Below are positions 25,101 through 33,502 of a stretch of 64,000 nt of DNA, piece by piece; position 1 is the first letter of the stretch; each line of letters begins with the position of its first letter. Under the pieces are notes generated by a model, which saw nothing but the letters and a program-made list of their open reading frames with translations, was not told the DNA's origin and did no database searches. The stretch comes from UBA6168 sp964573725 (GTDB lineage Bacteria; Bacteroidota; Bacteroidia; Chitinophagales; Saprospiraceae), in contig CAZNLJ010000008.1 in the NCBI GenBank assembly GCA_964573725.1, positions 62,001 to 126,000 on the forward strand, read 5' to 3'. A program made the position numbers and the translations under genes.

Positions 25101-26321
25101 ATGCAAGCGACATCCAACGGAAGCGCCGCTACCCATCGGCGGGCGAAGGAAGACCCTTACCAGCATCACGATTACTACCTGCTGGACGAACTGCTGAGCG
25201 AGGAACACCTGCTGGCCCGCGAGGCGGTCCGCTCCTGGGTGAAATCCGCCGTCTCCCCGATCATCGAAGACCATTTCGAGCGGGCCGCCTGCCCGACCCA
25301 CCTGTTCCGGGAGTTGGGGGAAATCGGTGCCTACGGGCCGAGCCTCCCGGCCGAATACGGCTGCGGCGGGATGGACGATATCGCCTACGGGGTCATCATG
25401 CAGGAACTGGAACGTTGTGATTCCGGCCTCCGCTCGATGGCCTCGGTGCAGGGCTCCCTGGTGATGTATCCGATCTTCCGCTTCGGTTCGGAGGAGCAGC
25501 GCCGGTATTACCTGCCCAAGCTGGCGACGGGCGAACTGATCGGTTGTTTCGGCCTGACCGAACCGGACCATGGCTCCAACCCGGCCGGTATGGTCACCCA
25601 TGTCAAGGACGACGGGGACGCCTATATCCTCAACGGTGCCAAGATGTGGATCACCAATTCGCCGGTGGCGGACATCGCCGTGGTCTGGGCCCGCAACGAG
25701 GCCGGCAAGATCATCGGGATGATCGTGGAAAAAGGGATGCCCGGCTTTTCGGCACCCGAAATACACGGTAAGCTGTCGTTGCGGGCCTCGGTGACCGGGG
25801 AGTTGATCTTCGAAGACGTGCGGGTGCCCAAAAAGAATGTCCTGCCCGGCGTGGAAGGCTTGAAAGGCCCCTTGTCCTGTCTTTCCAAGGCCCGGTACGG
25901 AATCGCCTGGGGGGCGGTCGGCGCAGCATTGGATTGTTACGACACGGCCTTGCGGTATGCCGGGGAGCGGATGCAGTTCGGCCGGCCGATAGCGGGATTC
26001 CAACTGACGCAAAAGAAGTTGGCCGAGATGATTACCGAGATCACGAAGGCCCAGCTGCTGGTTTGGCGGTTGGGAACGTTGGCCAATGCCGGAAAGGCCT
26101 CGCCGGCCCAGATCTCGATGGCCAAACGGAACAACGTGGACATGGCCCTGATGGTGGCCCGGGAAGCCCGCCAAATATTGGGCGGCATGGGTATCACCAA
26201 CGAATACCCCCTCATGCGGCATATGATGAACCTGGAATCCGTCGTCACCTACGAAGGTACCCACGACATCCACCTGTTGATCACGGGGATGGATGTCACG
26301 GGGATCAACGCCTTCTCCTGA
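25101..26321 (+). CDS. Glutaryl-CoA dehydrogenase (acyl-CoA dehydrogenase family)
   Basis: The 406-residue FAD enzyme would oxidise and decarboxylate glutaryl-CoA to crotonyl-CoA in lysine and aromatic-acid breakdown. Evidence is the FGLTEPDHGSNP flavin/substrate block, the WITNSP motif, RMQFGRPIAGFQL, the GGMGITNEYP block and the catalytic glutamate in TYEGTHDIH (E385), whose wording is that of GCDH rather than of generic acyl-CoA dehydrogenases. The start at 25101 follows an A-rich stretch, the usual ribosome-binding context in Bacteroidota; upstream codons are unlike the family. It is a single-gene unit ended by a strong hairpin. Confidence 0.9.
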   Translation: MQATSNGSAATHRRAKEDPYQHHDYYLLDELLSEEHLLAREAVRSWVKSAVSPIIEDHFERAACPTHLFRELGEIGAYGPSLPAEYGCGGMDDIAYGVIMQELERCDSGLRSMASVQGSLVMYPIFRFGSEEQRRYYLPKLATGELIGCFGLTEPDHGSNPAGMVTHVKDDGDAYILNGAKMWITNSPVADIAVVWARNEAGKIIGMIVEKGMPGFSAPEIHGKLSLRASVTGELIFEDVRVPKKNVLPGVEGLKGPLSCLSKARYGIAWGAVGAALDCYDTALRYAGERMQFGRPIAGFQLTQKKLAEMITEITKAQLLVWRLGTLANAGKASPAQISMAKRNNVDMALMVAREARQILGGMGITNEYPLMRHMMNLESVVTYEGTHDIHLLITGMDVTGINAFS

Positions 26322-26378
26322 ACCGGCGCGGTATGGCCGGGATCATGGGCCCCGGCTGTTCCGATCCGCCGCCTGCCA

Positions 26379-26431
26379 TCGGACGACCGGCGGTGACCGA
26401 ACTCCGCCGGTCGTCCGACCTATGATTTTTT
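26379..26431. terminator. Strong hairpin terminator after glutaryl-CoA dehydrogenase
   Basis: Arms 26379-26393 and 26404-26418 are a perfect 15-bp, GC-rich stem with a 10-nt loop, followed on the plus strand by a T-run at 26426-26431. It ends the dehydrogenase transcript and, placed between convergent genes, may also stop the opposite one. Confidence 0.8.
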
Positions 26432-26441
26432 CCGGCGACCT

Positions 26442-28511
26442 TTACCGTTGCTTCCTTTTTTCCTCGATGGTCGGATCGATTTCGACGGCCCGCCGGATGT
26501 GCACCTGTCCCTGGTCCGCTTGTCCGGCATTGATGTAGGCGGATCCCAGGTTGTAGAGGGCGTCGGGGTCGTCGGGTCTTTGGGCGAGCGCCAGGCTGAA
26601 ATAGGATATGGCCGCCGGTCCGTTTCCGCCGATCCCGTTGGCCACGCCGAGCAGGCGGAGGGTCTCGTAATCTTCCGGATTCATTTCATAGGCTTGTTGC
26701 AGGTAGGAAAGGGCTTGCACCAGGTCCCCTTTTTGTTCCCCGTAATAGCGGCCGGCATCCCGCAAGGTGATGGCCAGGTTGTTGGAAGCCTCGGCATAGC
26801 CGGCGTCCAACCGCAGCGCCTGTCGGTACGCCTCGACGGAGGCCTCGTACGATTGAAGGTAGTTGCAGGCGTTCCCCAGGAGCAGGTAGGCATTCTTGTA
26901 GCCGGGATGGATCCGGATGGCTTCCCGCAGATGTACGGCGGCCGATTGCAGCATTTCCGTTTTACGGGATGCGTTTTCCGGCTTCAGCGACTGTGTGACC
27001 AGTTCCCCGCCGGCGGCGTTGCGCAGTTTGGCACTGTCGGGTACCGTAGCCACATCGGTCAGGAAAAGGGTGAAATTATCCTGCCAGGCAAAGTTCCGGG
27101 TCACGGTGGCCACGGACAGGACCAGCAGGAGGATTCCTCCCCCGGCCATGACGGCCCGATGGGTCCGGCGGCCCGGCCGCAGCAGAAGGTAGGCCGCCAA
27201 CAAGGAGAAGCCGACCGACGGCATGTACAGGAACCGCTCGCTCATGTTGGTACCGATGGGGAAGACGAGGTTGGAGACGATGGAGAGTGTCGCCAGATAA
27301 TAAAGGGCACAAAAGCTCAGGATGCTCCGGCGGGAAAGATTCCGGAGGGCATATACACCCACGGCGAGGTAGAGGAGCGCGCTCAGGATGACCTGCCAAT
27401 CACCGAACCCCATGATGTCCACCGCCCGGGGGTAATAGTCATGGCTCAGCGGATAGGGAAAAAAAAGCAGCAGGAGGTACTTCCCCAGGGTGAACAGGAT
27501 GGTGGCATATTTTTCCCCGGCTGAAAAATCGACGTATTGGTTGCCGACCAGTTTGAGGAAAGGATTGTTCATCAGTTCCCGCGGAGGGGCACCGGCCCCT
27601 TCCCAGCCGAGGATGCTGCCCCGGATGACCAGGAACAGTACCGCCGCAGCCAAAAAGGGGAGGGATTGCCGTCCGATGGCACCGGGTCGGGCGTCGGTGA
27701 AACAATGGAAGGCAAGCGGGACAATCGCCAGGAAGGTGATGGCGTTCTCCTTGGAGAGGAGTGCGGCGAAGAACAGGCCGCCGGCCAACAGGGATTTCCA
27801 GGTTTTCTTGTCCTGCCAGCTCCGGATGGAAAGCAGCAGGGCTCCGAGGCCGCCCAGGAGGCTGACGATCTCATCGCGTCCCTTGATATTGGCCACGACT
27901 TCCGTGTGGATGGGGTGGGCCAGGAACAGGAGGCTGGCGGCGAAGGCGATGAGCGTAGCCCGGCCGGTATCCTTTCGGCAGGCGGCATGTCCGGACAGCA
28001 GGTTCCGCAGCAACAGGAACAGGACGACCCCGCTGCCGGCATACAGGAGTACATTGACCAGGTGTCCGACCAGTTTGACCAGGTTGCGTTTTCCTCCTTC
28101 GTTGGGATCGAACACCACCCGTCCTTCGCTATCTTTGACGGGTTGGCCGGCGGCATCCCGGCGGATCGGTGCGAAGAGCTGGACCTCCAGGGCATACATG
28201 ACCGGTGTCAGGGGGCGGTATCGGCCGCCGGCCACGATGTTTTCCTTGCCTTCCACCTTGAAAAAGCCCCGGAAGGTATCGTACCGAAGCAGGTCGGGGA
28301 TACCGGCGATGCCTTTTGTGGTGAATTCGTTGTCGTACAGAACGATGGCATCGTCCAGGGTATAGTCAAAGGAAAGGGTGTTGCCATACAGGGCGATGCC
28401 GAAGAGGAACAAGAACCAACCGTAATACCCGGATAGGTGGGCCGGGGAACCGGCCGGTCGGGCCGGTTGTGTCCCGACGGATGTCTGCCGCACAGGTTTT
28501 TGCTTTGCCAT
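26442..28511 (-). CDS. TMTC-like membrane glycosyltransferase (GT-C type) with C-terminal TPRs
   Basis: The 689-residue protein has about ten membrane segments followed by a soluble tail (about 500-680) with TPR units (SVEAYRQALRLDAGYAEASNNLA, PDDPDALYNLGSAYINAG). The N-terminal loop contains the acidic FDYTLDDA motif and later RYRPLTPVMY, HLVNVLLY and HPIHTEVVANIKGRDE, which recall the eukaryotic TMTC O-mannosyltransferases and the GT-C fold. The likely reaction is transfer of a sugar from a polyprenyl-phosphate donor to an extracytoplasmic target, possibly protein. The ATG at 28511 begins the basic N-terminus before the first helix. Substrate and acceptor are unknown. It is divergent from gldH. 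Confidence 0.72.
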   Translation of the reverse strand: MAKQKPVRQTSVGTQPARPAGSPAHLSGYYGWFLFLFGIALYGNTLSFDYTLDDAIVLYDNEFTTKGIAGIPDLLRYDTFRGFFKVEGKENIVAGGRYRPLTPVMYALEVQLFAPIRRDAAGQPVKDSEGRVVFDPNEGGKRNLVKLVGHLVNVLLYAGSGVVLFLLLRNLLSGHAACRKDTGRATLIAFAASLLFLAHPIHTEVVANIKGRDEIVSLLGGLGALLLSIRSWQDKKTWKSLLAGGLFFAALLSKENAITFLAIVPLAFHCFTDARPGAIGRQSLPFLAAAVLFLVIRGSILGWEGAGAPPRELMNNPFLKLVGNQYVDFSAGEKYATILFTLGKYLLLLFFPYPLSHDYYPRAVDIMGFGDWQVILSALLYLAVGVYALRNLSRRSILSFCALYYLATLSIVSNLVFPIGTNMSERFLYMPSVGFSLLAAYLLLRPGRRTHRAVMAGGGILLLVLSVATVTRNFAWQDNFTLFLTDVATVPDSAKLRNAAGGELVTQSLKPENASRKTEMLQSAAVHLREAIRIHPGYKNAYLLLGNACNYLQSYEASVEAYRQALRLDAGYAEASNNLAITLRDAGRYYGEQKGDLVQALSYLQQAYEMNPEDYETLRLLGVANGIGGNGPAAISYFSLALAQRPDDPDALYNLGSAYINAGQADQGQVHIRRAVEIDPTIEEKRKQR

Positions 28512-28624
28512 TCCGGAAAATTGGATATTTACAGTCCCAAAGTTCAAAAAAAATCCCGTATCGGCGCAGGGAGGGAAGGAATTACGGCTGCCTCGGCGAA
28601 TGCTGGTGATACAATCGGAAAGTC

Positions 28625-29152
28625 ATGGAAGAAAAAAAAATACGGTCCGTCCGGACAAGGAGGGGGTTCCGGCTGCCACCCGCCCTGGCGGGCTTGGCGG
28701 CGGCCTGCCTGTTGTGGCATGGATTGTCCTCCTGCGCCGGCGGTTCGGTGTATGAGTCGTCGGTATCCATTCCGGACGGGATATGGGCATACGGCGACAC
28801 CCTATCCTTCGTCTTCGGGATGGAGGATACCACGGGCACATATGCCATGTATCTTCGGGTCCGGCATACGGCGGCATATCCCTACCGGAACCTGTACACG
28901 GAATTCCTGACGGCTTACCCGGGCGGGCGGACCGTGAACCAGGTCGTCAGCCTGGAGTTGGCCGATGCGACCGGAAGGTCCAACGGCAACTGCCGGGGAG
29001 CGGCTTGCGAGGTGGAGATACCATTGCAGGCGAAGGCGGTTTTCCGGGAGCAGGGTACCTACCGGTTGTCGCTGGTCCAATATATGCGGCAGGATTCGCT
29101 GCCGGGGCTTTCCCAGGTCGAATTGGTCATCCTTCCGGCGGAAACGGAATGA
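28625..29152 (+). CDS. gldH: Gliding-motility lipoprotein GldH
   Basis: The 175-residue lipoprotein has a basic N-terminus, a hydrophobic stretch and a lipobox ending at C37 (GLSSC). The mature part shows the GldH pattern: IPDGIWAYGDTLSFVF, LRVRHTAAYPYRNLY, LADATGR and a closing YRLSLVQYMR. In Flavobacterium, GldH is one of the envelope lipoproteins needed for gliding and linked with the type IX secretion machinery; in non-gliding Bacteroidota its role is less clear. Its stop overlaps the start of the next gene as ATGA, indicating tight coupling to a VWA protein. Confidence 0.85.
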   Translation: MEEKKIRSVRTRRGFRLPPALAGLAAACLLWHGLSSCAGGSVYESSVSIPDGIWAYGDTLSFVFGMEDTTGTYAMYLRVRHTAAYPYRNLYTEFLTAYPGGRTVNQVVSLELADATGRSNGNCRGAACEVEIPLQAKAVFREQGTYRLSLVQYMRQDSLPGLSQVELVILPAETE

Positions 29153-30312
29153 AACAGCCACCTCCTCCCTCATCGACGCCGATGGATGCCTCCGACCTGG
29201 AACGGTGGCGCATGATCCTCGGACCGGGGTCCGACCCGGATGCGCAGACGCCGCTCCCGGAGGAGCAGGCGCGGGTGGACGAGGTATTGTCCGCCTTGTA
29301 CGACCGGGACCGGAAGGGCGGATTGGGCGACAGCTACCCGTTTGTGAACCGTTGGTTGGGCGATATCCGGCGGTATTTTCCAAAATCAGTGGTGCAGGTG
29401 TTGCAACGGGATGCCATGGAGAAGCTCAATCTCCGGAAATTGCTGATGGAGCCGGAATTGGCGGAACTGCTGGAGCCGAACGTGGAAATGGTGGCGACCC
29501 TGGTGGCACTCAGCAAGGTGCTGCCCGGCCAAAGCCGGGAAACTGCCCGGGAATTGGTCCGTAAGTTTGTCCGGGAACTGGAGCAACGCCTTCGCATCCC
29601 CTTGATACAGGCGGTCCGGGGTGCCTTGAGCCGGGTGGAGCGCCACCACCGGCCGCAAGGGATGGACGTGGATTGGCACCGCACCATCCGTTGGAACCTC
29701 CGGCATTACGATCCGGAACGAAAAAAGGTCATTCCGGAACGGTTCTTCGGATTCGGTCGCCGGGGAAAATCGCTCCGGCATCTGGTCATCCTCGCGGACC
29801 AAAGCGGCTCGATGGCTTCTTCCATGGTATATTCCGGGTTGATTGGCTCGATCATGGCTTCCTTGTCCAGCATCCGGACCCATTTCGTGGCGTTCGATAC
29901 GGAGGTGACGGATCTGTCGGCGTACCTGCAGGATCCGGTGGACCTGCTGTTCGGCGTACAATTGGGAGGGGGTACGGATATCAACAAAGCCCTGGGGTAC
30001 GGCCAATCCCTGATCCAGCGCCCACAGGATACCATTCTCATCCTGTTGTCGGACCTGTACGAAGGGGGAAGCGTCCAGGGGCTGCTCGGAAAGGCTGCCG
30101 CCATCAAGGCCGCCGGCGTGAATTTCATCGTGTTGCTGGCTTTGAACGACGACGGGATGCCCGATTACGACAAGGATACGGGCATGAAATTGGCGGCGCT
30201 GGACATCCCTTGCCTGGCCGCCACCCCGGATAGTTTTCCGGATATCATCGCCGCCGCCATCCAGCGCTTGCCCCTGGCGTCTATCCTGCCCAAGCCTCAT
30301 ACCGGCGGATGA
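29149..30312 (+). CDS. VWA-domain (CoxE-like) protein coupled to gldH
   Basis: The 387-residue cytoplasmic protein has a helical N-terminal half and a C-terminal von Willebrand factor A domain with an intact metal-ion-dependent adhesion site: D217-x-S219-x-S221, T276 (GGGTD) and D302. Such proteins usually work with MoxR-type AAA+ ATPases in assembly or metal-insertion tasks; none is adjacent. The ATG at 29149 overlaps the gldH stop (ATGA), while the frame's earlier start codons lie inside gldH and are rejected. Its pairing with gldH raises the possibility of a role in the envelope machinery, but this is inference. Confidence 0.82.
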   Translation: MKQPPPPSSTPMDASDLERWRMILGPGSDPDAQTPLPEEQARVDEVLSALYDRDRKGGLGDSYPFVNRWLGDIRRYFPKSVVQVLQRDAMEKLNLRKLLMEPELAELLEPNVEMVATLVALSKVLPGQSRETARELVRKFVRELEQRLRIPLIQAVRGALSRVERHHRPQGMDVDWHRTIRWNLRHYDPERKKVIPERFFGFGRRGKSLRHLVILADQSGSMASSMVYSGLIGSIMASLSSIRTHFVAFDTEVTDLSAYLQDPVDLLFGVQLGGGTDINKALGYGQSLIQRPQDTILILLSDLYEGGSVQGLLGKAAAIKAAGVNFIVLLALNDDGMPDYDKDTGMKLAALDIPCLAATPDSFPDIIAAAIQRLPLASILPKPHTGG

Positions 30313-30328
30313 ACCTTCGGGAAAGGCA

Positions 30329-31234
30329 TCACTCCAGTCCGAGCGTATCCCGTAAATATTCGAAAGCGGGGCCGTTTTCCTGCCAGTAGGCGCTTTGCAT
30401 GCTCTTCCTGAGCGTTCCCCGGGAGGCGGGCCGTCCGTCCTGGGTTTCCATCCATGTCAGGATGCGGTGTGGGAAATTAGATTCGAAGGTGATGGATAGC
30501 TGCTGGTCCCGGTCCAGGTAGGTCAGGACGAGTTGCCGCTTATCTTCGGTGGTTTCGAACCGGATTGTGGCCGGCCGGGCCGTTGCCGGTTGGTGCAGGA
30601 GCCGTTGGTGGAATCCGGCGGGAATGACCCGGACCTTTCCGACAGGAATACTTTCCGGTTGGATACGGATTCGGGTCCACAGTTCGTCTTCCAACAGGTC
30701 CGCCGGCACCTTGTCCGTCCGGTCGCCGACCGACTCGAAATAGGAGCGGGTATGGACCCGGTAGTGTCCGCCCCGGAGGTTGGTCTGGGTAAAGGCCTGT
30801 CCGCACCAATCCTGCACCGAAGTGGTGGTCTTGAGGGTGTGGGGGAAACGCGACAGGTCGACCGGAGTGAAGACGGAGGACATGAGGGCGTAATCATAGA
30901 TTCCGGTGACGAACCGGCGGAGGTGGTTGAGCTTGAGTACCGTCACCTTGTCGCGCGGCTGTCGGTCGGGCTGGTCGAGCTTGACCTGCTTCGAGCGGGA
31001 CAGGTCCTCCGTGACGAAGATGAGGACTGCGTCGCCCTTGCGGACGGCACCGTACCTGGATTGCTCCAGGTCGTAGGTGTTGATTTCCGCCATGCCCTGG
31101 TACCAATACCCGGCGAAGGGTTGACGATCGGAGGGCATGTCGGGGGAGGACCCGCCGGATTGGCAAGCGGCGGAGGACAAGCAGCAGAGTGCGGCCAGGA
31201 AGCACAGGGGTATGGAAAGGCGTGTGGTATGCAT
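30329..31234 (-). CDS. Conserved Bacteroidota lipoprotein of unknown function
   Basis: The 301-residue protein has a lipoprotein signal with the lipobox cysteine at C24. The mature part contains FAGYWYQGMAEINTYDLEQ, a VLIFVTEDL strand, VLKLNHLRRFVTGIYDY and a VQDWCGQAF block. Homologues with this wording are frequent in Bacteroidota and are sometimes misnamed septum formation inhibitor Maf, with which they share no visible motif. The function is unknown; it is probably anchored to the periplasmic face of a membrane. It follows the pirin gene on the same strand by 48 nt and may be cotranscribed with it. Confidence 0.75.
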   Translation of the reverse strand: MHTTRLSIPLCFLAALCCLSSAACQSGGSSPDMPSDRQPFAGYWYQGMAEINTYDLEQSRYGAVRKGDAVLIFVTEDLSRSKQVKLDQPDRQPRDKVTVLKLNHLRRFVTGIYDYALMSSVFTPVDLSRFPHTLKTTTSVQDWCGQAFTQTNLRGGHYRVHTRSYFESVGDRTDKVPADLLEDELWTRIRIQPESIPVGKVRVIPAGFHQRLLHQPATARPATIRFETTEDKRQLVLTYLDRDQQLSITFESNFPHRILTWMETQDGRPASRGTLRKSMQSAYWQENGPAFEYLRDTLGLE

Positions 31235-31282
31235 AGGCGGAATCAGGAATGACGGACGCGTATGTAGCTTGTGGGCGGTTTT

Positions 31283-32044
31283 CTACCCGCGCGCTTGCAT
31301 CATCCGGGCGTAGGTGCGGTAGCCGGGCTGTTTGGGGGAGGCGATCAGGAAAGCCGAGCCGGATGTGAGGCAATCGAGCTGCCAATGCTCCTCGTCCTCC
31401 ACCCGGATGAAGTCATCTTGGCCGGCCGTTGCGTCCCGGACGAGGAAATCGCCGGCCAAGACATAACAGGAATAGGTCCGGTCCGGGTCGGGAAGGGGCA
31501 GGTAGCGGCCCGGGCGGTCGAAATCCAGGCGGATGATCTCGAGGCCGGGGGTGTCGAGGGTGACGGGAGAATCGGGGCCGACGAAGGTGGTGACGGTCAT
31601 GCCGTCCTGATGACGGCGGGGCAGCCGGTCGGCGGGGTAGTCGTCGTAGGAGGCCGGTTGGCGGAGCGTCCTGGAGAGGTCCGGGTCGACCCAGATCTGG
31701 AAAATGGCGCCGCCTCCAGCGATGAATTCCGCATGACTGATGCCGTTTCCGGCCCGGATGACCTGCATGTCGCCGGCGGCGAGCGGACGCCACGCCTGTT
31801 GTTGGGTGTCGTAGTGCCGGATGTTGCCCTTGAGGACGAAGGACATGATTTCGAAGCCTTCGTGCGGGTGCAGCCCGATGGTGCTGTCCACCTTCGCTTC
31901 CGCGTAAGCCCAGTAGAAAAGGTTGGAATAGGGGCGTAGGCCGCCGCCCTCCCGGGGAAATCCGATCGGTTTGTTCTCGATGATTTCACCGCCGTTGAAG
32001 GCGCCTTTCGCTTGTCTTTCCTTGGGAATGATTTGTATGGCCAT
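31283..32044 (-). CDS. Pirin-family bicupin protein
   Basis: The 253-residue protein has the pirin N-terminal cupin metal motif LHPHEGFEIMSFVLKG, with histidines and a glutamate spaced as in iron-binding pirins and quercetinases, followed by the GDMQVIRAGNGISHAE block. The C-terminal cupin is more diverged. Some family members are quercetin dioxygenases, others act as redox cofactors of regulators; the sequence does not decide. The ATG at 32044 opens directly into the cupin fold; the upstream in-frame extension lies in a promoter-like region and is unlike the family. Confidence 0.88.
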   Translation of the reverse strand: MAIQIIPKERQAKGAFNGGEIIENKPIGFPREGGGLRPYSNLFYWAYAEAKVDSTIGLHPHEGFEIMSFVLKGNIRHYDTQQQAWRPLAAGDMQVIRAGNGISHAEFIAGGGAIFQIWVDPDLSRTLRQPASYDDYPADRLPRRHQDGMTVTTFVGPDSPVTLDTPGLEIIRLDFDRPGRYLPLPDPDRTYSCYVLAGDFLVRDATAGQDDFIRVEDEEHWQLDCLTSGSAFLIASPKQPGYRTYARMMQARG

Positions 32045-32209
32045 GTGTCGGTCGTTAGGTCGTGAGCTGTCTGGTCCCGTCCGGCTGTCGCGGATTTCCT
32101 GATAACAAACAGCAGGCGGGAAGGTTGCCGGGAGTGACAAAAAGCGCAGCCGTCGCCACCGGTCCGCCACCGGTCGCAGGATCCCTGCAACCGGGTGGCC
32201 GGACTTCCG

Positions 32210-32239
32210 TTTGATAGCCGGGTAACTTTGTTACCTTTG
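32210..32239 (+). promoter_or_regulatory. Bacteroidota-type promoter of thiL
   Basis: TTTG at 32210-32213 and TACCTTTG at 32232-32239 are separated by 18 nt, close to the consensus TTTG-N19-21-TAnnTTTG. A second TAnnTTTG (TAACTTTG) lies at 32223-32230. Transcription would begin near 32243, about 120 nt before the chosen thiL start. The rest of the 318-nt pirin-thiL gap shows no gene. Confidence 0.6.
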
Positions 32240-32362
32240 TACAGGACCGGTCCGCAGCGGATGCGGCGGTTTGCGCGAGCGCGGCGCATCCTCCTCCGGC
32301 GACCAGGCCGGCCGACGGAATTCCGATTCCTTCAGCGGGGCGGAACCGAAAAAACGCAAGAC

Positions 32363-33397
32363 GTGGAAAAAGAAACCAAGCGAACGGAAATCAGTGAGTT
32401 GGGAGAATTCGGCCTGATTGAGCACCTGACCAGGAACCTGGTTGCCCGTCAATCCTCCACGGTCAAAGGAATCGGTGACGATGCCGCCGTCATCGACAAC
32501 GACGGATACCTGACCGTTGTCTCCACCGATATGCTGGTCGAAGGGATCCACTTCGACCTGATGTATTTTCCATTGAAACACCTGGGATATAAGGCCGTCG
32601 TGGTCAATTTGTCCGATATCTACGCCATGAACGCCCAACCCCGGCAGATTACGGTAAGCATCGCCGTTTCGAACCGGTTCAGCGTGGAGGCCCTGGAAGC
32701 GCTGTACGAGGGTATCCACCTCGCCTGCGAGCAGTACGGGGTGGATCTGGTCGGCGGAGACACCACTTCCTCCGGGAAAGGGATGGTCATCAGCATCACC
32801 GCCGTCGGTCAGGGGGAGAAAGGAAAACTGACCTATCGGAGCGGCGCGAAGCCCGGAGACCTGCTCTGTGTAACCGGCGACCTCGGTGCCTCTTATCTCG
32901 GCCTGCAGATCCTGGAGCGGGAAAAGCAACTGTACCTGTCACAACCCGACATCCGTCCGGATCTCGAGGACCAGCAATACATCATCGGGAGGTTCCTCAA
33001 GCCGGAGGCCCGCAAAGACATGGTCGAGCTGTTCGCCCGGGCAGGATTGGTACCTACCGCGATGTTGGATGTGTCGGACGGGATCTCCTCCGACCTCATG
33101 CACCTGTGCAAACAGTCCGGGGTGGGCGCAATCATCGAGGAAACGGGTATCCCCATCCATCACGACACCAAGATGCTGGCCTTGAAATTCAACCTCGACC
33201 CCCTGGTTTGCGCCCTCAACGGCGGGGAAGATTACGAACTGCTGTTCACCATCGACCCGAAGGATATCGAACGATTGAAAATACTGCCCGACATTTATAT
33301 CATGGGGGAAATTACGCCGGCGGAAGAAGGCGTGAAAATCCATACCGCCGGCGGGAAGCGGCACGACCTGCTCGCACAAGGTTGGCGGCATTTCTGA
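32363..33397 (+). CDS. thiL: Thiamine-monophosphate kinase
   Basis: The 344-residue ATP-dependent kinase makes thiamine diphosphate from the monophosphate. Family marks are GEFGLIEHL at the N-terminus, GIGDDAAVI (ATP/Mg aspartates), STDMLVEGIHFD, DLVGGDTTSS and the C-terminal GGEDYELLF. I chose the GTG at 32363 because the conserved TEISELGEFGL block starts seven residues later and the length then equals the family's; an in-frame ATG near 32261 would add an arginine-rich segment not seen in ThiL. No thiamine riboswitch was found in the leader. Confidence 0.92.
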   Translation: MEKETKRTEISELGEFGLIEHLTRNLVARQSSTVKGIGDDAAVIDNDGYLTVVSTDMLVEGIHFDLMYFPLKHLGYKAVVVNLSDIYAMNAQPRQITVSIAVSNRFSVEALEALYEGIHLACEQYGVDLVGGDTTSSGKGMVISITAVGQGEKGKLTYRSGAKPGDLLCVTGDLGASYLGLQILEREKQLYLSQPDIRPDLEDQQYIIGRFLKPEARKDMVELFARAGLVPTAMLDVSDGISSDLMHLCKQSGVGAIIEETGIPIHHDTKMLALKFNLDPLVCALNGGEDYELLFTIDPKDIERLKILPDIYIMGEITPAEEGVKIHTAGGKRHDLLAQGWRHF

Positions 33398-33502
33398 GCC
33401 TGCGGCCGCAATCGGTCGCACAGGGCCCCCATGACAGCCTGGGTATCGGCCGGAGGCAGGGCGTGGCCCCGCTTCGCCGTCGGCAAAAACTACTGTAGCA
33501 CC

